Assembly: GCA_021813585.1 (NCBI GenBank)
Contig: JAKAJV010000073.1
Location: 1 to 62,485 of the forward strand
DNA: 62,485 bases
Direction: 5' to 3'
Source of the DNA: Bacteroidota bacterium
GTDB lineage: Bacteria; Bacteroidota; Ignavibacteria; Ignavibacteriales; Ignavibacteriaceae
Position numbers and translations under genes: made by a program. Below the pieces are notes generated by a model that saw only the letters and a program-made list of their open reading frames with translations, had not been told where the DNA came from and ran no database searches. Below, piece by piece: positions 37,266 through 47,098 of this stretch. The first letter of the stretch is position 1. Every line of letters starts with the position of its first letter.

Positions 37266-37428
37266 GTATGCATGTAGCTGGAAGGAATAATTAGATACCA
37301 TGGGATACAACAACTCTACTTGCGATTATTTATCTGTTAACAATTATAAATTCGAAAGCGATTATAAGGTTACCAGATATTTCTTGAATATATGTTATTT
37401 TAATTTTAATTTAAAACTGAATTAAGTA

Positions 37429-37573
37429 ACTGAAGTTACGCAAGATGATAAAAAGTGTGTGCCATACCCGCGAAAGCGGGTATCCAGCATTCCAAAATAA
37501 GCAAAAAATGGATTCCCACTTTCGTGGGAATGACAATACAGTACATCAAAATGAATTTCTGCGTAACTTCAGT
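37429..37573. repeat. Dispersed repeat family A, copy 2 (complete, MITE-like)
   Basis: ACTGAAGTTACGCA at 37429-37442 is the exact reverse complement of TGCGTAACTTCAGT at 37560-37573, so the element has 14-bp perfect terminal inverted repeats and is 145 bases long. Inside are CCCGCGAAAGCGGG and TTCCCACTTTCGTGGGAA hairpins, as in copy 1 at the window start. It has no reading frame. It lies 19 bases before the YafQ-type antitoxin ATG, in an otherwise featureless 327-base spacer. Confidence 0.8.
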
Positions 37574-37592
37574 TAAGTAAGAAAGATTTTTT

Positions 37593-37811
37593 ATGCAAAC
37601 GTCAACAAGCTTAAACGATTTATTAGAATCTGTTTCTAAACTTCCTCTGGATGACCAGCTTTTGATTTCAGAAATTATTCACAAAAGAGTTGTTGAGGAG
37701 AAAAGGAAAATATTAGCTGAATCGGTGAAGGAAAGTAAGGAAGAATATCATTCGAACAAAACTAAGAGAGGATCGGTTAGTGATTTTGTTAGTGATTTGG
37801 AAAGTGAATGA
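37593..37811 (+). CDS. Antitoxin of a YafQ/RelE-type module
   Basis: The 72-residue acidic and basic helical protein (SLNDLLESVSKLPLDDQLLI) has the size and position of a type II antitoxin. It resembles the short addiction-module component proteins that precede RelE toxins. It overlaps the toxin gene by four bases (ATGA). No DNA-binding fold is obvious. Identification rests mainly on the partner. Repeat family A copy 2 ends 19 bases upstream and may sit in its promoter. Confidence 0.75.
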   Translation: MQTSTSLNDLLESVSKLPLDDQLLISEIIHKRVVEEKRKILAESVKESKEEYHSNKTKRGSVSDFVSDLESE

Positions 37812-38092
37812 TATATTTAAACTGGTCTTCATCATTTAAAAGAGCATTTAAGAAACTTGTGCAAAGCGATCCCCTTTTAAAGAGTAAAATCTTGATTACA
37901 ATGGAATTACTTCAGCAGGATCCTTTCCAACCTAAACTAAAGACACATAAGCTTAAAGGAATTTTGAAGGATAATTGGGCTTGTTCGGTTGATTATGATT
38001 TACGAATTATTTTCGATTTTGTAAAGAATCAGTTAACAGATGAAATTGAAGTCTTATTAATTAATATTGGAACTCATGATGAAATATATTAG
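37808..38092 (+). CDS. YafQ/RelE-family mRNA interferase toxin
   Basis: The 94 residues match the RelE/ParE fold in its YafQ-like form: WSSSFKRAFKKLVQSDP, THKLKGILKDNWACSVDYDLRIIF and the C-terminal NIGTHDEIY with the catalytic-type His. Relatives cut mRNA in the ribosomal A site. It forms a compact pair with the preceding antitoxin. The pair sits between pgeF and folB, without other mobile genes. Confidence 0.9.
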   Translation: MIYLNWSSSFKRAFKKLVQSDPLLKSKILITMELLQQDPFQPKLKTHKLKGILKDNWACSVDYDLRIIFDFVKNQLTDEIEVLLINIGTHDEIY

Positions 38093-38138
38093 GGGTTCCA
38101 TTTAATCAACAATAATTTTTATTATTCCGGGTTTTCCG

Positions 38139-38510
38139 ATGCTCAATATCATTCGAATTAAAAAAGCAGTCTTTTATGCTTATCACGGCGTCCTTTCGGA
38201 GGAACAGAAAGTCGGCGGCAAGTTTGAGGCAGACGTTGATATCTACACCAATTTTCAGGATGCGGCAAAAAGGGACAGCTTAAAACAGACAATAGATTAC
38301 GATAAAGCCTACAAGTTTATGTACCAGCTTGCTCTTGAAGAAAAGCATTACCTTATTGAAACACTGGCAACAAAAATAGCAGATGAACTGCTTAGGAAAT
38401 TTATGAATATCGAAAAGGTTGCTGTAAGGATTAGAAAAAACAATCCGCCCCTTGGCGGCGTTGTGGATTCCGTTGAAGTTGAGGTTGTAAAGGACAGAAA
38501 CGATTTATAA
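38139..38510 (+). CDS. folB: Dihydroneopterin aldolase
   Basis: FolB splits dihydroneopterin to hydroxymethyl-dihydropterin and glycolaldehyde in folate synthesis. The 123 residues have IKKAVFYAYHGVLSEEQKVGG with the conserved Tyr-His and Glu, DYDKAYKFM, and HYLIETLATKIADELL with the substrate-binding Glu. The C-terminus KNNPPLGGVVDSVEVEV contains the catalytic Lys region. FolK follows after 17 bases, so the two successive pathway steps are paired. Confidence 0.95.
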   Translation: MLNIIRIKKAVFYAYHGVLSEEQKVGGKFEADVDIYTNFQDAAKRDSLKQTIDYDKAYKFMYQLALEEKHYLIETLATKIADELLRKFMNIEKVAVRIRKNNPPLGGVVDSVEVEVVKDRNDL

Positions 38511-38527
38511 AAAACGCCGGTAGAAAA

Positions 38528-39028
38528 ATAGAAAACGTTGCATACATAGGGTTAGGTTCAAACAGAGGAAATAAGATTGAATATTTAAGGAAGGCTGTGC
38601 AGAAGCTGAATGAAAACGGCAGCTGCAAAGTTATCCGGGTTTCATCCGTGTACGAGACCAGACCGTACGGATTTCAGGATCAGGAAAATTTCTTAAACGC
38701 TGCAGCAAAGATTTCGACCGGTTATTCTTTTATTGAATTGCTCGACCGTCTAAAAAAGATTGAGAGCGAGCTCGGCAGAATAAAAAGGAATAAGTGGGGC
38801 CCCCGGGAAATCGATCTCGATTTATTATTCTTCAACGAGATTGTATATTCAGATGAAAGAGTTACTATCCCGCATAAGGAAATAACCGCCAGGGATTTTG
38901 TTCTTGTGCCTTTGTGCGAAATAACCCCTGAGCTTATTCACCCTGCATTAAATATAAAAATTTGTGATATTTGTATTGATGAATCCGGGCATTGTATAAT
39001 TAGAAAGTTAACGGATAATATCACATAA
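38528..39028 (+). CDS. folK: Hydroxymethyl-dihydropterin pyrophosphokinase, likely non-AUG/GUG/UUG start
   Basis: FolK pyrophosphorylates hydroxymethyl-dihydropterin. The conserved N-terminus VAYIGLGSNRGNKIEYL and the rest (SVYETRPYG, DQENFLNAA, WGPREIDLDLLFF, PHKEITARDFVLVPL) are all in one frame. Between the upstream stop codon at 38489 and the first usual start, GTG 38597, no ATG, GTG or TTG exists. Starting at 38597 would delete the invariant GLGSN motif. The best candidate is ATA at 38528, just before the family's normal first residues. Reinitiation coupled to the folB stop is plausible. Confidence 0.85.
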   Translation: MENVAYIGLGSNRGNKIEYLRKAVQKLNENGSCKVIRVSSVYETRPYGFQDQENFLNAAAKISTGYSFIELLDRLKKIESELGRIKRNKWGPREIDLDLLFFNEIVYSDERVTIPHKEITARDFVLVPLCEITPELIHPALNIKICDICIDESGHCIIRKLTDNIT

Positions 39029-39045
39029 ATAAAAAGAGGAATCAA

Positions 39046-39705
39046 TTGAGCGAAAATTCCGAAGTAAAGTTTATAGCCATAGAGGGAGTTATTGGTGCGG
39101 GCAAGACCTCCCTTGCGCGGAAGCTTAAGGAAAGACTTAATGCGGAACTTATACTTGAACAGTTCGAAGCGAACCCGTTTCTGGAAAGCTTTTATTCCGA
39201 TAGGAAGAGATACGCGTTCCAGACGCAGATGTTTTTCCTTGTTAACCGCTACAAGCAGCAACAGGAGCTTAACCAGGAAAATCTTTTTACGGAATATATA
39301 GTAAGCGATTACCTGTTTGATAAAGATAAAATATTTGCTTACCTGAACCTGAACGGCGAAGAGCTGAAACTATACGAAACACTTTTCCCGCTGCTGGCCA
39401 GAAATTTAAGAAAGCCGGACCTCGTCGTCTTTCTGCAATCAAGCATAGACAGGCTGATGTTCAATATTAAAAGAAGAAGCCGGAAGATAGAGCGTAACCT
39501 TACCTTAGGCTATATTGAAGAACTTAGCGAGGCTTATAATCACTTTTTCTTCAGGTACAACGATTCTCCGCTGCTAATAGTCAATTCAACTGAAATCGAT
39601 TTTGTGAACAGCGAAAACGACTTTAATGAATTGTTCAAGCAAATATTCAGGGAAGACAGGGGCGTTAAGGAATATTTTAAACCCGAGTCAAGAAGGATTG
39701 AGTGA
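39046..39705 (+). CDS. Deoxynucleoside kinase
   Basis: The 219 residues belong to the dNK/dGK family, which phosphorylates deoxynucleosides for salvage. They show P-loop EGVIGAGKTSLARKL, the YAFQTQMFFLVNRYKQQ substrate helix, the DYLFDKDKIFA segment (DRS/DYxFDK type) and the LID-like RRSRKIER. The start is TTG at 39046 behind AGAGGA. It is placed between folK and a DUF4834-type membrane protein in a tightly packed run. Confidence 0.93.
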   Translation: MSENSEVKFIAIEGVIGAGKTSLARKLKERLNAELILEQFEANPFLESFYSDRKRYAFQTQMFFLVNRYKQQQELNQENLFTEYIVSDYLFDKDKIFAYLNLNGEELKLYETLFPLLARNLRKPDLVVFLQSSIDRLMFNIKRRSRKIERNLTLGYIEELSEAYNHFFFRYNDSPLLIVNSTEIDFVNSENDFNELFKQIFREDRGVKEYFKPESRRIE

Positions 39706-39707
39706 TA

Positions 39708-39926
39708 ATGTTTAGATTTTTTTTGTTATTCATTCTGCTATATGTTTTGTTTAAGGTAGTAAAGTTTTTTTTCGGAGCTTTAACCGGCAGCAGCAAAGTA
39801 CCGCCTGCAGGCAGACCGAAGCAGTCAGAGTCGAAGTATAAGGATGTGGAAGAAGCAAAATTCATAGAAATAAAAGAAGACAAACAAACCGAGAAAGAGC
39901 AAACCGGTTCCAATGGCTCAAAATAA
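39708..39926 (+). CDS. Small single-pass membrane protein (DUF4834-like)
   Basis: The 72-residue product has one N-terminal helix (about 1-25, FRFFLLFILLYVLFKVVKF) and a charged, Lys/Glu-rich cytoplasmic tail. It resembles the DUF4834 proteins found in Bacteroidota. I start at ATG 39708, two bases past the kinase stop; a GTG two codons earlier is possible. Its tail overlaps the start of the glycosyltransferase gene by 14 bases. Function is unknown. Confidence 0.75.
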   Translation: MFRFFLLFILLYVLFKVVKFFFGALTGSSKVPPAGRPKQSESKYKDVEEAKFIEIKEDKQTEKEQTGSNGSK

Positions 39927-41058
39927 TTTTTTCCCCCAATTAGTCTATTCTTTTTTTTCAAAATTATTTTCGGTTAAGGAAAATAAAAGCGTTGAGATAG
40001 GCACGCCAAAAAAAATTTTAATTATTCGTCCGCATAACCAGCTTGGCGACCTGCTTGCAGGGGTATCCCTGCTAAGAGCAGTAAAGGAAACTTTCCCGGA
40101 ATGCCGCCTTACCCTTATCGTAAGCCCGTTCAACTATACCGGCCTTGTTAAAAATAAATTTATAGACAGGCTGGCTGTTTTTGACAAACTGAAAATATAC
40201 AATCCTTTATACTTTATTCGGTTTTATAGATTGCTAAAAGAGGAATACGACTTGGCAGTTGTTCCGGTTACAGTTTCAATTTCATTTACAAGTAACCTGA
40301 TAGCGCGTATCTCAAGCTCAAAAATACGGATAGGCCCGAACAGCCTAAACGGCAAAGAAAATAAGAGCGCTTTCTTTTTTGACAGGCGGGTAAACATCGA
40401 TTGGAGAAAACACCCGGACTCTAATGTATCGGAAAGAAGCCTGGATATTTTAAGACCCTTCGGGATAAATACGAAAGATTACCGTTCCGAAATTTCATTC
40501 GATGAAAATGATGTACAAGCCGCAAAGAGCTTTTTGGAATCACTGCCCATAGCGGACAAGACGCGGCACGAAAAGTTTAGCAGTGAGGCTAAAATCTTTT
40601 TGATCGGCTTCCACACTGGGGCCGGTAAAATTCCGAACCGGTGGTCGCTGGATAAATATATTCAGTTGATGAACGAATTAATTGAGAGATATCCTGTTAA
40701 GTTTTATTTAACGGGAAGCACTTCGGATAAAGAGGAAATAAGTTATATTAAAAGCCGTTCAGCATTCGATGCGGGCTTGTTTATAAACCGTAAGATTCCC
40801 GAAGTTGCGGCTCTAATCTCGTTATCGGATTTATTTATTTCTAACGATACCGGGATTATGCATGTTGCAGGAGCAACAGAGACGCCGCAGATTTCAATCT
40901 TCGGCCCTACAAATCCTTTTAACTGGGCGCCTGTTGGGAAGAATAAATATTTTATAAGGAAGTCCGAGCTTATAGACGATGTTTCGGTAAGCGATGTATT
41001 CGAGATGTGCACCGGTATACTAGACGGTAAACGTAATGAGATAAATTATGCCGAATAA
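39913..41058 (+). CDS. Glycosyltransferase family 9 (heptosyltransferase-like)
   Basis: The 381 residues match the GT9 family, which adds heptose or similar sugars to lipopolysaccharide core at the inner face of the inner membrane. Motifs are ILIIRPHNQLGDLLAGVSLL at the N-terminus, GFHTGAGKIPNRWSL, and NDTGIMHVAGATETPQISIFG with PTNPFNWAP near the sugar-nucleotide site. It overlaps both neighbours (14 bases before, 11 after), indicating tight coupling. Confidence 0.9.
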   Translation: MAQNNFFPQLVYSFFSKLFSVKENKSVEIGTPKKILIIRPHNQLGDLLAGVSLLRAVKETFPECRLTLIVSPFNYTGLVKNKFIDRLAVFDKLKIYNPLYFIRFYRLLKEEYDLAVVPVTVSISFTSNLIARISSSKIRIGPNSLNGKENKSAFFFDRRVNIDWRKHPDSNVSERSLDILRPFGINTKDYRSEISFDENDVQAAKSFLESLPIADKTRHEKFSSEAKIFLIGFHTGAGKIPNRWSLDKYIQLMNELIERYPVKFYLTGSTSDKEEISYIKSRSAFDAGLFINRKIPEVAALISLSDLFISNDTGIMHVAGATETPQISIFGPTNPFNWAPVGKNKYFIRKSELIDDVSVSDVFEMCTGILDGKRNEINYAE

Positions 41059-41998
41059 TTTTATTTCCGCAGTCGATATGGGAACTAATTCGTTCCACCT
41101 TATCATTGCTAAGGTTAAGAAAAACGGTTCGTTTAAAATTGTCGATAGGGAAAGGGAAGTAATCAGGCTCGGCTCTCACGAAGGACAAAACCTTAGCATA
41201 ATATCACCCGGAGAAATTGAAGCATCTGTTGAAGTACTGCTGAGGTTTAAAAAACTTTCCGGGATATACGGTACAAACATGAACGCCCTTGCGACAAGCG
41301 CGGTGAGAGAAGCAGAAAATAAGAACGAGTTTATCTCTTTAATTAAGGAGAGGACGGGCATAAAGGTAAAAGTTATCGAAGGTCACCACGAAGCCCGTCT
41401 TATTTACCTTGGTGTAAAAAAGGCTTTGCCTATCTCGGATAAAAAGGTGCTGTGCATAGATATTGGCGGTGGAAGCACCGAGTTTATTTTGGGAGATAAT
41501 GGTGAGCCGGCCTTTGCGGAAAGTGTGAAAATAGGGGCGGTAAGATTAAGCAAAAAATTTTTCCCGGACTATGTATTAACCCCAAAGTCGGTATCGGAAT
41601 GTGAAAAATTTATTGAGCAGGAAATTAAATCCAACCGCAGAATTAAGCTTAACACTGAGATTGATTTCGCAGTTGGAAGTTCCGGCACTATTCAGTCCGC
41701 TGCTTCCATTATCTGCTCGGTCAAATATTCCAAGCCGCCCGCTTCGTTAAACGGCTTTACATTTTCAAGCGATGAGCTCAAAATTATTTTTAACGATATG
41801 ATGAGGCTGAAGACGCCGTCCGAGAGAATAAATATAAAAGGATTGGAAGCGAAGAGAGCAGATATAATTCCTGCCGGCATGCTCGTCTTAAAAAAAATTT
41901 TCGATCTGTTTGGCATTAGGAAAATGACTGTTTCGGAATTTGCTTTAAGAGAAGGAATCCTTTTGGAAATGATATCGAAAAGCAGAGTTAAAGAATAG
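41048..41998 (+). CDS. Ppx/GppA family phosphatase
   Basis: The 316 residues form the two-domain ASKHA fold of exopolyphosphatase and guanosine pentaphosphatase: VDMGTNSFHLIIAKV, ATSAVREAENKNEF, LCIDIGGGSTEFILG and AVGSSGTIQSAA. It lacks the C-terminal HD domain of long Ppx forms. Whether polyphosphate or pppGpp is the substrate cannot be told from sequence. It overlaps the GT9 gene by 11 bases. A 131-base spacer then precedes lepA. Confidence 0.92.
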   Translation: MPNNFISAVDMGTNSFHLIIAKVKKNGSFKIVDREREVIRLGSHEGQNLSIISPGEIEASVEVLLRFKKLSGIYGTNMNALATSAVREAENKNEFISLIKERTGIKVKVIEGHHEARLIYLGVKKALPISDKKVLCIDIGGGSTEFILGDNGEPAFAESVKIGAVRLSKKFFPDYVLTPKSVSECEKFIEQEIKSNRRIKLNTEIDFAVGSSGTIQSAASIICSVKYSKPPASLNGFTFSSDELKIIFNDMMRLKTPSERINIKGLEAKRADIIPAGMLVLKKIFDLFGIRKMTVSEFALREGILLEMISKSRVKE

Positions 41999-42129
41999 CG
42001 GCGTGGAGTTTTAAAAAAATTTTTCTCCGGCAACCGGAATTTTCTTCATAGCTGTAACCTCATCGGCTCCTATTACCTTTTAAAATTCTGCTTTGGTAGT
42101 TATATTTGAGTCCAACTTTTAGGTATTTA

Positions 42130-43923
42130 ATGAATAACATTCGCAACTTTTGCATAATAGCTCATATCGATCACGGTAAATCTACAATAGCAGATTGTTT
42201 ACTTGAAAAAACCGGTGCTGTAACGGAGCGGGAACTAAAAGCTCAGGTTCTGGACGACCTTGAGCTAGAGAGGGAGCGCGGAATTACAATTAAGTCCCAC
42301 GCAATCCAGATGAAATACAAGGCGAGCGACGGGATAGAATATGTTTTAAATTTAATAGATACTCCGGGTCATGTCGATTTTTCGTATGAGGTTTCCCGGT
42401 CGCTGGCTGCATGCGAAGGCGCGCTTTTGGTAGTGGATGCGGCCCAGGGAGTTGAAGCCCAGACCATAAGCAACCTTTACCTGGCTGTAGAGGCCGGGCT
42501 GGAAATAATTCCAGTTCTTAATAAGATTGACCTGCCGAGCGCTGAAATAGAAAAAGTAAAAGGTCAAATAGTAGATCTTATCGGTTGCGACGAAAATGAA
42601 ATTATACTTGCAAGTGCAAAGAGCAAAATAGGCATCGAAGAAATTCTGGAGAGGGTGGTAAAAAAGATTCCTGCGCCAAAGGGCAATGCCGATGCGCCGC
42701 TGCAAGCGCTTATCTTCGATTCCATATTTGACGCCTACCGCGGAGCTATCGCTTACATCAGGATATTTAACGGGACAATAAGGACCAACGACAAGATAAA
42801 ATATTTCGCGGTTGATAAAGTGATTGAAGCCGAAGAGATCGGTGTGCTCGGCTTAAGGAAAATTAAATCCGAAGAATTGTCTGCCGGGAATGTAGGATAT
42901 CTGATTTCTGGAATTAAGGAAGTGCATGATATTAAGGTAGGCGATACGGTTACGCATGCAAAAGGAGGTGCTGACCATCCTCTGCCGGGATATAAAGAAG
43001 TAAAGCCGATGGTCTACAGCGGGCTTTATCCTACCGATGCAGATGAGTTTGAGGACCTTAGAGATGCGCTTGAAAAATTCCGGCTAAACGATTCGGCGCT
43101 TATTCATCAGCCGGAAACCTCTGCCGCTCTGGGATTCGGTTTTAGATGCGGCTTCCTGGGTTTGCTTCACATGGAAATAGTGCAGGAGCGGCTGCTGAGG
43201 GAATACAACCAATCGATAATTACAACCCTGCCCAATGTTGAATATTATGTGTTCAACCGGGAAGCCGAGAAAATAATTGTAGATAACCCTGCCATGATGC
43301 CGCCGCTGGGAGATATCGAGCATATTGAAGAACCTTACGTTAAAGCCCAGATAGTATGCCCGAGCGAGTATGTAGGAAATATAATGAAGCTTGCGATGGA
43401 GAAACGCGGAGTTTACAAAAACACCACATATATCGATCCTACCAGGGCTGATATAGAATATGAGTTTCCTCTTTCAGAAATAATTTTTGATTTTTACGAT
43501 AAGTTAAAGTCTACTACCCGCGGCTATGCCTCATTCGATTATGAATATACCGGCTACAGGGAGTCTGAGCTTGTTAAGCTGGATATACTGCTTAACGGCG
43601 AGCCTGTTGATGCACTCTCGATGATCGTGCATAAGAGCAAGTCGTACGACTGGGGAAGAAAAGTTTGCAGCAAGCTTAAGGATTTAATCCCGCGTCAAAT
43701 GTTTGAGATTGACATTCAAGCTGCGTTGGGTTCGAAGGTAATATCCAAATCGGTAGTTAAAGCTCTGCGCAAAAATGTTCTTGCCAAATGCTACGGCGGC
43801 GATATAACCCGTAAAAGAAAACTCCTTGAAAAACAGAAGGAAGGCAAAAAGCGCATGAAGCAGGTCGGTAATGTGGAAATTCCGCAGGAAGCATTTTTAG
43901 CGGTACTTCAAATAGAAGATTAA
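42130..43923 (+). CDS. lepA: Elongation factor 4 (back-translocase)
   Basis: LepA is a ribosome-bound GTPase that affects translocation and initiation. The 597 residues show the G motifs [24 protein letters not shown] and NKIDLPSAE, and the LepA-specific C-terminal domain ([21 protein letters not shown]). I begin at ATG 42130 ([10 protein letters not shown]), which has AGGT nine bases upstream, rather than the in-frame start eight codons earlier. It is followed after three bases by lepB, the classic lepA-lepB pair. Confidence 0.97.
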   Translation: MNNIRNFCIIAHIDHGKSTIADCLLEKTGAVTERELKAQVLDDLELERERGITIKSHAIQMKYKASDGIEYVLNLIDTPGHVDFSYEVSRSLAACEGALLVVDAAQGVEAQTISNLYLAVEAGLEIIPVLNKIDLPSAEIEKVKGQIVDLIGCDENEIILASAKSKIGIEEILERVVKKIPAPKGNADAPLQALIFDSIFDAYRGAIAYIRIFNGTIRTNDKIKYFAVDKVIEAEEIGVLGLRKIKSEELSAGNVGYLISGIKEVHDIKVGDTVTHAKGGADHPLPGYKEVKPMVYSGLYPTDADEFEDLRDALEKFRLNDSALIHQPETSAALGFGFRCGFLGLLHMEIVQERLLREYNQSIITTLPNVEYYVFNREAEKIIVDNPAMMPPLGDIEHIEEPYVKAQIVCPSEYVGNIMKLAMEKRGVYKNTTYIDPTRADIEYEFPLSEIIFDFYDKLKSTTRGYASFDYEYTGYRESELVKLDILLNGEPVDALSMIVHKSKSYDWGRKVCSKLKDLIPRQMFEIDIQAALGSKVISKSVVKALRKNVLAKCYGGDITRKRKLLEKQKEGKKRMKQVGNVEIPQEAFLAVLQIED

Positions 43924-43926
43924 ATA

Positions 43927-44859
43927 ATGGTTCTGCCTTCATCGGAAAATAACAGTACAAACGGCTATGCAGACGGCAAGACAAACACCCTAAGCGAACA
44001 AGGAAGAAGAGTTAAAAGATTTTTCCGTTCCGCAATCCTTGCCTTAATTGCTGCTCTAATTATAAAAACTTTTTTTATAGAGGCAGATAAAATTCCATCC
44101 GCATCAATGGAAAACACGCTGCTGCCCGGAGATTTTATTCTTCTGAACAAAGCTGCATATTCCATCAACACTCCCAGGTATATCCCGTTTACAAATATTT
44201 CGCTGCCCTGGTTTAGAATTTTAAAAACCGGCTTGCCTGCAAGGAATGATGTAATAGTATTTGAGTTTCCCGGCTACCCAAACGAGCCTAATGCGGAAAA
44301 CGATGTAAATTATATAAAAAGAATAATAGGGCTGCCCGGCGACACGGTACAGATTAAAAATAAAGTTGTGTATCTAAACGGTGTAAAAATTCCGCTTCCT
44401 CCAAGTGCGGTTATCTCAGACAGTCAAATATTCCGGCCCGGAGAAAGGGATAGCAGAATTTATCCTCCCGGTAAAGATTGGAACCGGGATAACTACGGCC
44501 CGGTTGTAGTTCCCCAAAAGGGTATGGTTATTCCCATTAATGTAGACGATATAAAAAAGTGGGAACTGTTAATTGACAGGGAACAAAAAAAACTTGCTGT
44601 AAGCATAGAAGGAACCGTTGTTACTATTAACGGCGCGCCGGTCCGTTCCTATAAGGTGAAAGAAAATTATTATTTTGTTATGGGCGATAACAGAGACGAC
44701 AGCATGGACAGCCGCTACTGGGGCTTTGTACCTAAAGAGAATATTATCGGCAAGGCGGCTTTCATTTATTGGTCGTGGGATTTGTCCTCAAATTCCGGCA
44801 GCTTTTTAAGAAGATTAGAGAAAATAAGGTGGAATAGAATTTTTAAAGCAATTAAGTAA
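43927..44859 (+). CDS. lepB: Signal peptidase I
   Basis: LepB cleaves signal peptides at the outer face of the inner membrane. The 310 residues have one membrane helix (about 34-52), then IPSASMENTLLPGD with nucleophile Ser60, the general base Lys131 in NYIKRIIGLPGD, and MGDNRDDSMDSRYWG. A large insertion between the last two boxes (about 145-245) is typical of some Gram-negative enzymes. It directly follows lepA. Confidence 0.96.
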   Translation: MVLPSSENNSTNGYADGKTNTLSEQGRRVKRFFRSAILALIAALIIKTFFIEADKIPSASMENTLLPGDFILLNKAAYSINTPRYIPFTNISLPWFRILKTGLPARNDVIVFEFPGYPNEPNAENDVNYIKRIIGLPGDTVQIKNKVVYLNGVKIPLPPSAVISDSQIFRPGERDSRIYPPGKDWNRDNYGPVVVPQKGMVIPINVDDIKKWELLIDREQKKLAVSIEGTVVTINGAPVRSYKVKENYYFVMGDNRDDSMDSRYWGFVPKENIIGKAAFIYWSWDLSSNSGSFLRRLEKIRWNRIFKAIK

Positions 44860-44965
44860 GAATGTAAAGATTATATGTTTTTTTGTTTACCCGCAAAAAT
44901 TTATATTAACGGAAAAGAATTTCCCCTGATAAAATTATTTGGCAATATCTTATAAAAATTTACAA

Positions 44966-46942
44966 ATGAAAAAAATCATCCTTATCGTCTTACTTATTTT
45001 ACCATATGCTTTCCCGCAGACAAAGTATTTAATTTATTTTAAAGACAAAGGCATTCCTCAAGGCAATGCTCTTTATAAGAACGAAGCACTCTACAGCGAA
45101 ACATTGAATTCGCTTTCTACCCGGTGCATAGAAAGAAGAGAAAAAGTTATGCCGGCCGGTAAGCTTGTTACCTATGAAGATGTTCCTGTGAACAGTGGGT
45201 ACGTAAAAGATATCCGGAATTTGGGGATTAAGATAGTCAATCAGCTTAACTGGTTTAATGCAGTATCCGCATATTTAACAGATGCTCAATTAAGCAGCGC
45301 GATTAAGCTGCCGTTTATAAAAAAAATTGTCCCTGTAAAAATTTTTAGAATCGATACAAGCATACCGGTTGCAAAAAATTATTCCGGCAATACGGATAAA
45401 GTTCAGTCACCTGCCGATTACGGTCCCTCATACGGGCAATATGAACTGAGTGATATTCCAATCGTACAGTCTAAGGGAATAAACGGGAAAGGAATAATAA
45501 TAGGTATTCTTGATGACGGTTTTATCTGGCAGAACCACGAAGCGCTGGCCGCAAGAAAAGTACTGAACGAATACAACTTTGTGTTTCATACAACCTCAAC
45601 CGCACCGCAGCCCGGCGACTCGCCCGAATCCGGCCACCACGGGACTTATGTCTTTTCTATCCTGGCAGGTTACAAAGACGGCTCTATAATAGGCCCGGCT
45701 TATAATGCAAGCTTTATACTTGCAAAGACCGAAGACGATAGGAGCGAATCTCATATAGAAGAAGACAACTATGCGGCGGCGCTGGAATGGATGGAAGCAC
45801 AGGGAGTTGATATAACCACAAGCTCTCTGGGTTACAATATCTTTGATGATACTACATATTCGTATACCTATAAAGATTTGAACGGTAATACCTCAATAAT
45901 TACAAAGGCTATAAACCTGGCATTCGACCGGGGAGTGCTTACGTTTACCGCTGCCGGTAACGAAGGCGCTACGTCCTGGCATTATGTGGATATGCCTGCA
46001 GATGGGTTTAATGTGCTTGCAGTGGGCGCCGTGGATAAAAACAATATTGTCGCTTCGTTCAGCTCCCGCGGCCCCACATACGACGGAAGAATTAAGCCCG
46101 ACATAGTAACGCAAGGTGTAAATGTTTACGGCGCTAACGCCAACACTACGAACGGATATGAATACGCCAACGGCACTTCTGCCGCAACACCTATTGCAAG
46201 CGGCATAGGCGCTATGCTGCTTTCTACTTATCCTTATCTTACAAACGTTCAGGCAAGAAAAATTTTGATGGAGACTGCCGGCAATGCAGACAGCCCCAAT
46301 AACGATATAGGGTACGGACTGCTGTCTGCGGAAAAGGCAATATCGTTCCCGAATATTTTTGAGAACAACGGCACGTTTGGAATAAATAAAATTTTCTTCT
46401 CGTCAAACGGTGTAGTTCCCGGCAGCGCGCAAATTCATTATTCAAATACTAATATGACATTTTCAACTGCTTCTTTAAATTATGACGATACTTTAAAGTA
46501 TAGCTTTACCGTACCTGTTATGCCGAACAACAGCCGAATTTATTTTTATTATACATACAAAGACAGCCTTGGCAATAACGTCCGGGAACCGGCTGCCGAC
46601 TACTACACGTTTAATTACGGAAGCCCGGAGATTGTTACCGGCACGATGAATGATATAAATACTTCGGGAACAACTCTGGCGGTAAATTATCCCAACCCGT
46701 TTAACTCATCCACAAGAATTGATTTTTATTCCACCGCAAACCAGAGCGCTAAACTTATTGTTATGGATGCTATCGGTCAGGTAGTAAAAGTTTTATTCAA
46801 CGGTACCGCCGTCTCTGGCAGAAACTCTTTTGTGTGGGATGGTAAATCCGGCAGCGGCAGGCAATGTGCCAGCGGTGTTTATTATTATATTCTAAGACTA
46901 GGCGGCAGAGATTACGGCAACAAAATGATTTTGCTTAAATAA
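44966..46942 (+). CDS. Secreted subtilisin-family protease with T9SS sorting domain
   Basis: The 658-residue product starts with a signal peptide (MKKIILIVLLILPYAFPQ) and a propeptide-like region (about 20-130). The S8 peptidase domain has Asp183 in GILDDGF, His225 in GHHGTYVFSILAG and Ser405 in NGTSAATPIASG. The C-terminal domain from about 575 (NYPNPFNSSTRIDFY ... SGVYYYILRLGG ... KMILLK) is the type IX secretion sorting domain, so the enzyme should be exported across the outer membrane and cell-surface bound or released. It is a single gene after lepB. Confidence 0.93.
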   Translation: MKKIILIVLLILPYAFPQTKYLIYFKDKGIPQGNALYKNEALYSETLNSLSTRCIERREKVMPAGKLVTYEDVPVNSGYVKDIRNLGIKIVNQLNWFNAVSAYLTDAQLSSAIKLPFIKKIVPVKIFRIDTSIPVAKNYSGNTDKVQSPADYGPSYGQYELSDIPIVQSKGINGKGIIIGILDDGFIWQNHEALAARKVLNEYNFVFHTTSTAPQPGDSPESGHHGTYVFSILAGYKDGSIIGPAYNASFILAKTEDDRSESHIEEDNYAAALEWMEAQGVDITTSSLGYNIFDDTTYSYTYKDLNGNTSIITKAINLAFDRGVLTFTAAGNEGATSWHYVDMPADGFNVLAVGAVDKNNIVASFSSRGPTYDGRIKPDIVTQGVNVYGANANTTNGYEYANGTSAATPIASGIGAMLLSTYPYLTNVQARKILMETAGNADSPNNDIGYGLLSAEKAISFPNIFENNGTFGINKIFFSSNGVVPGSAQIHYSNTNMTFSTASLNYDDTLKYSFTVPVMPNNSRIYFYYTYKDSLGNNVREPAADYYTFNYGSPEIVTGTMNDINTSGTTLAVNYPNPFNSSTRIDFYSTANQSAKLIVMDAIGQVVKVLFNGTAVSGRNSFVWDGKSGSGRQCASGVYYYILRLGGRDYGNKMILLK

Positions 46943-47098
46943 TTCTTGGTAATCTTTTCCCTGATTACTTTAAATTGATCATTAACACACAAAGTTCTTT
47001 CCTACTTAAGTTTTATTAAGACGGATCGATAATACTGCAGTTGTTTGGACGGATCAAACATACTACCCCAATCTTAAACCTTAAGGAGGTGAATTATT

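Noticed and set aside
38505-38530. Programmed -1 frameshift making a FolB-FolK fusion at the A6-C run
   Set aside because: The AAAAAAC slippery run starts inside and after the folB stop codon, so a translating ribosome would stop before reaching it in the useful register.
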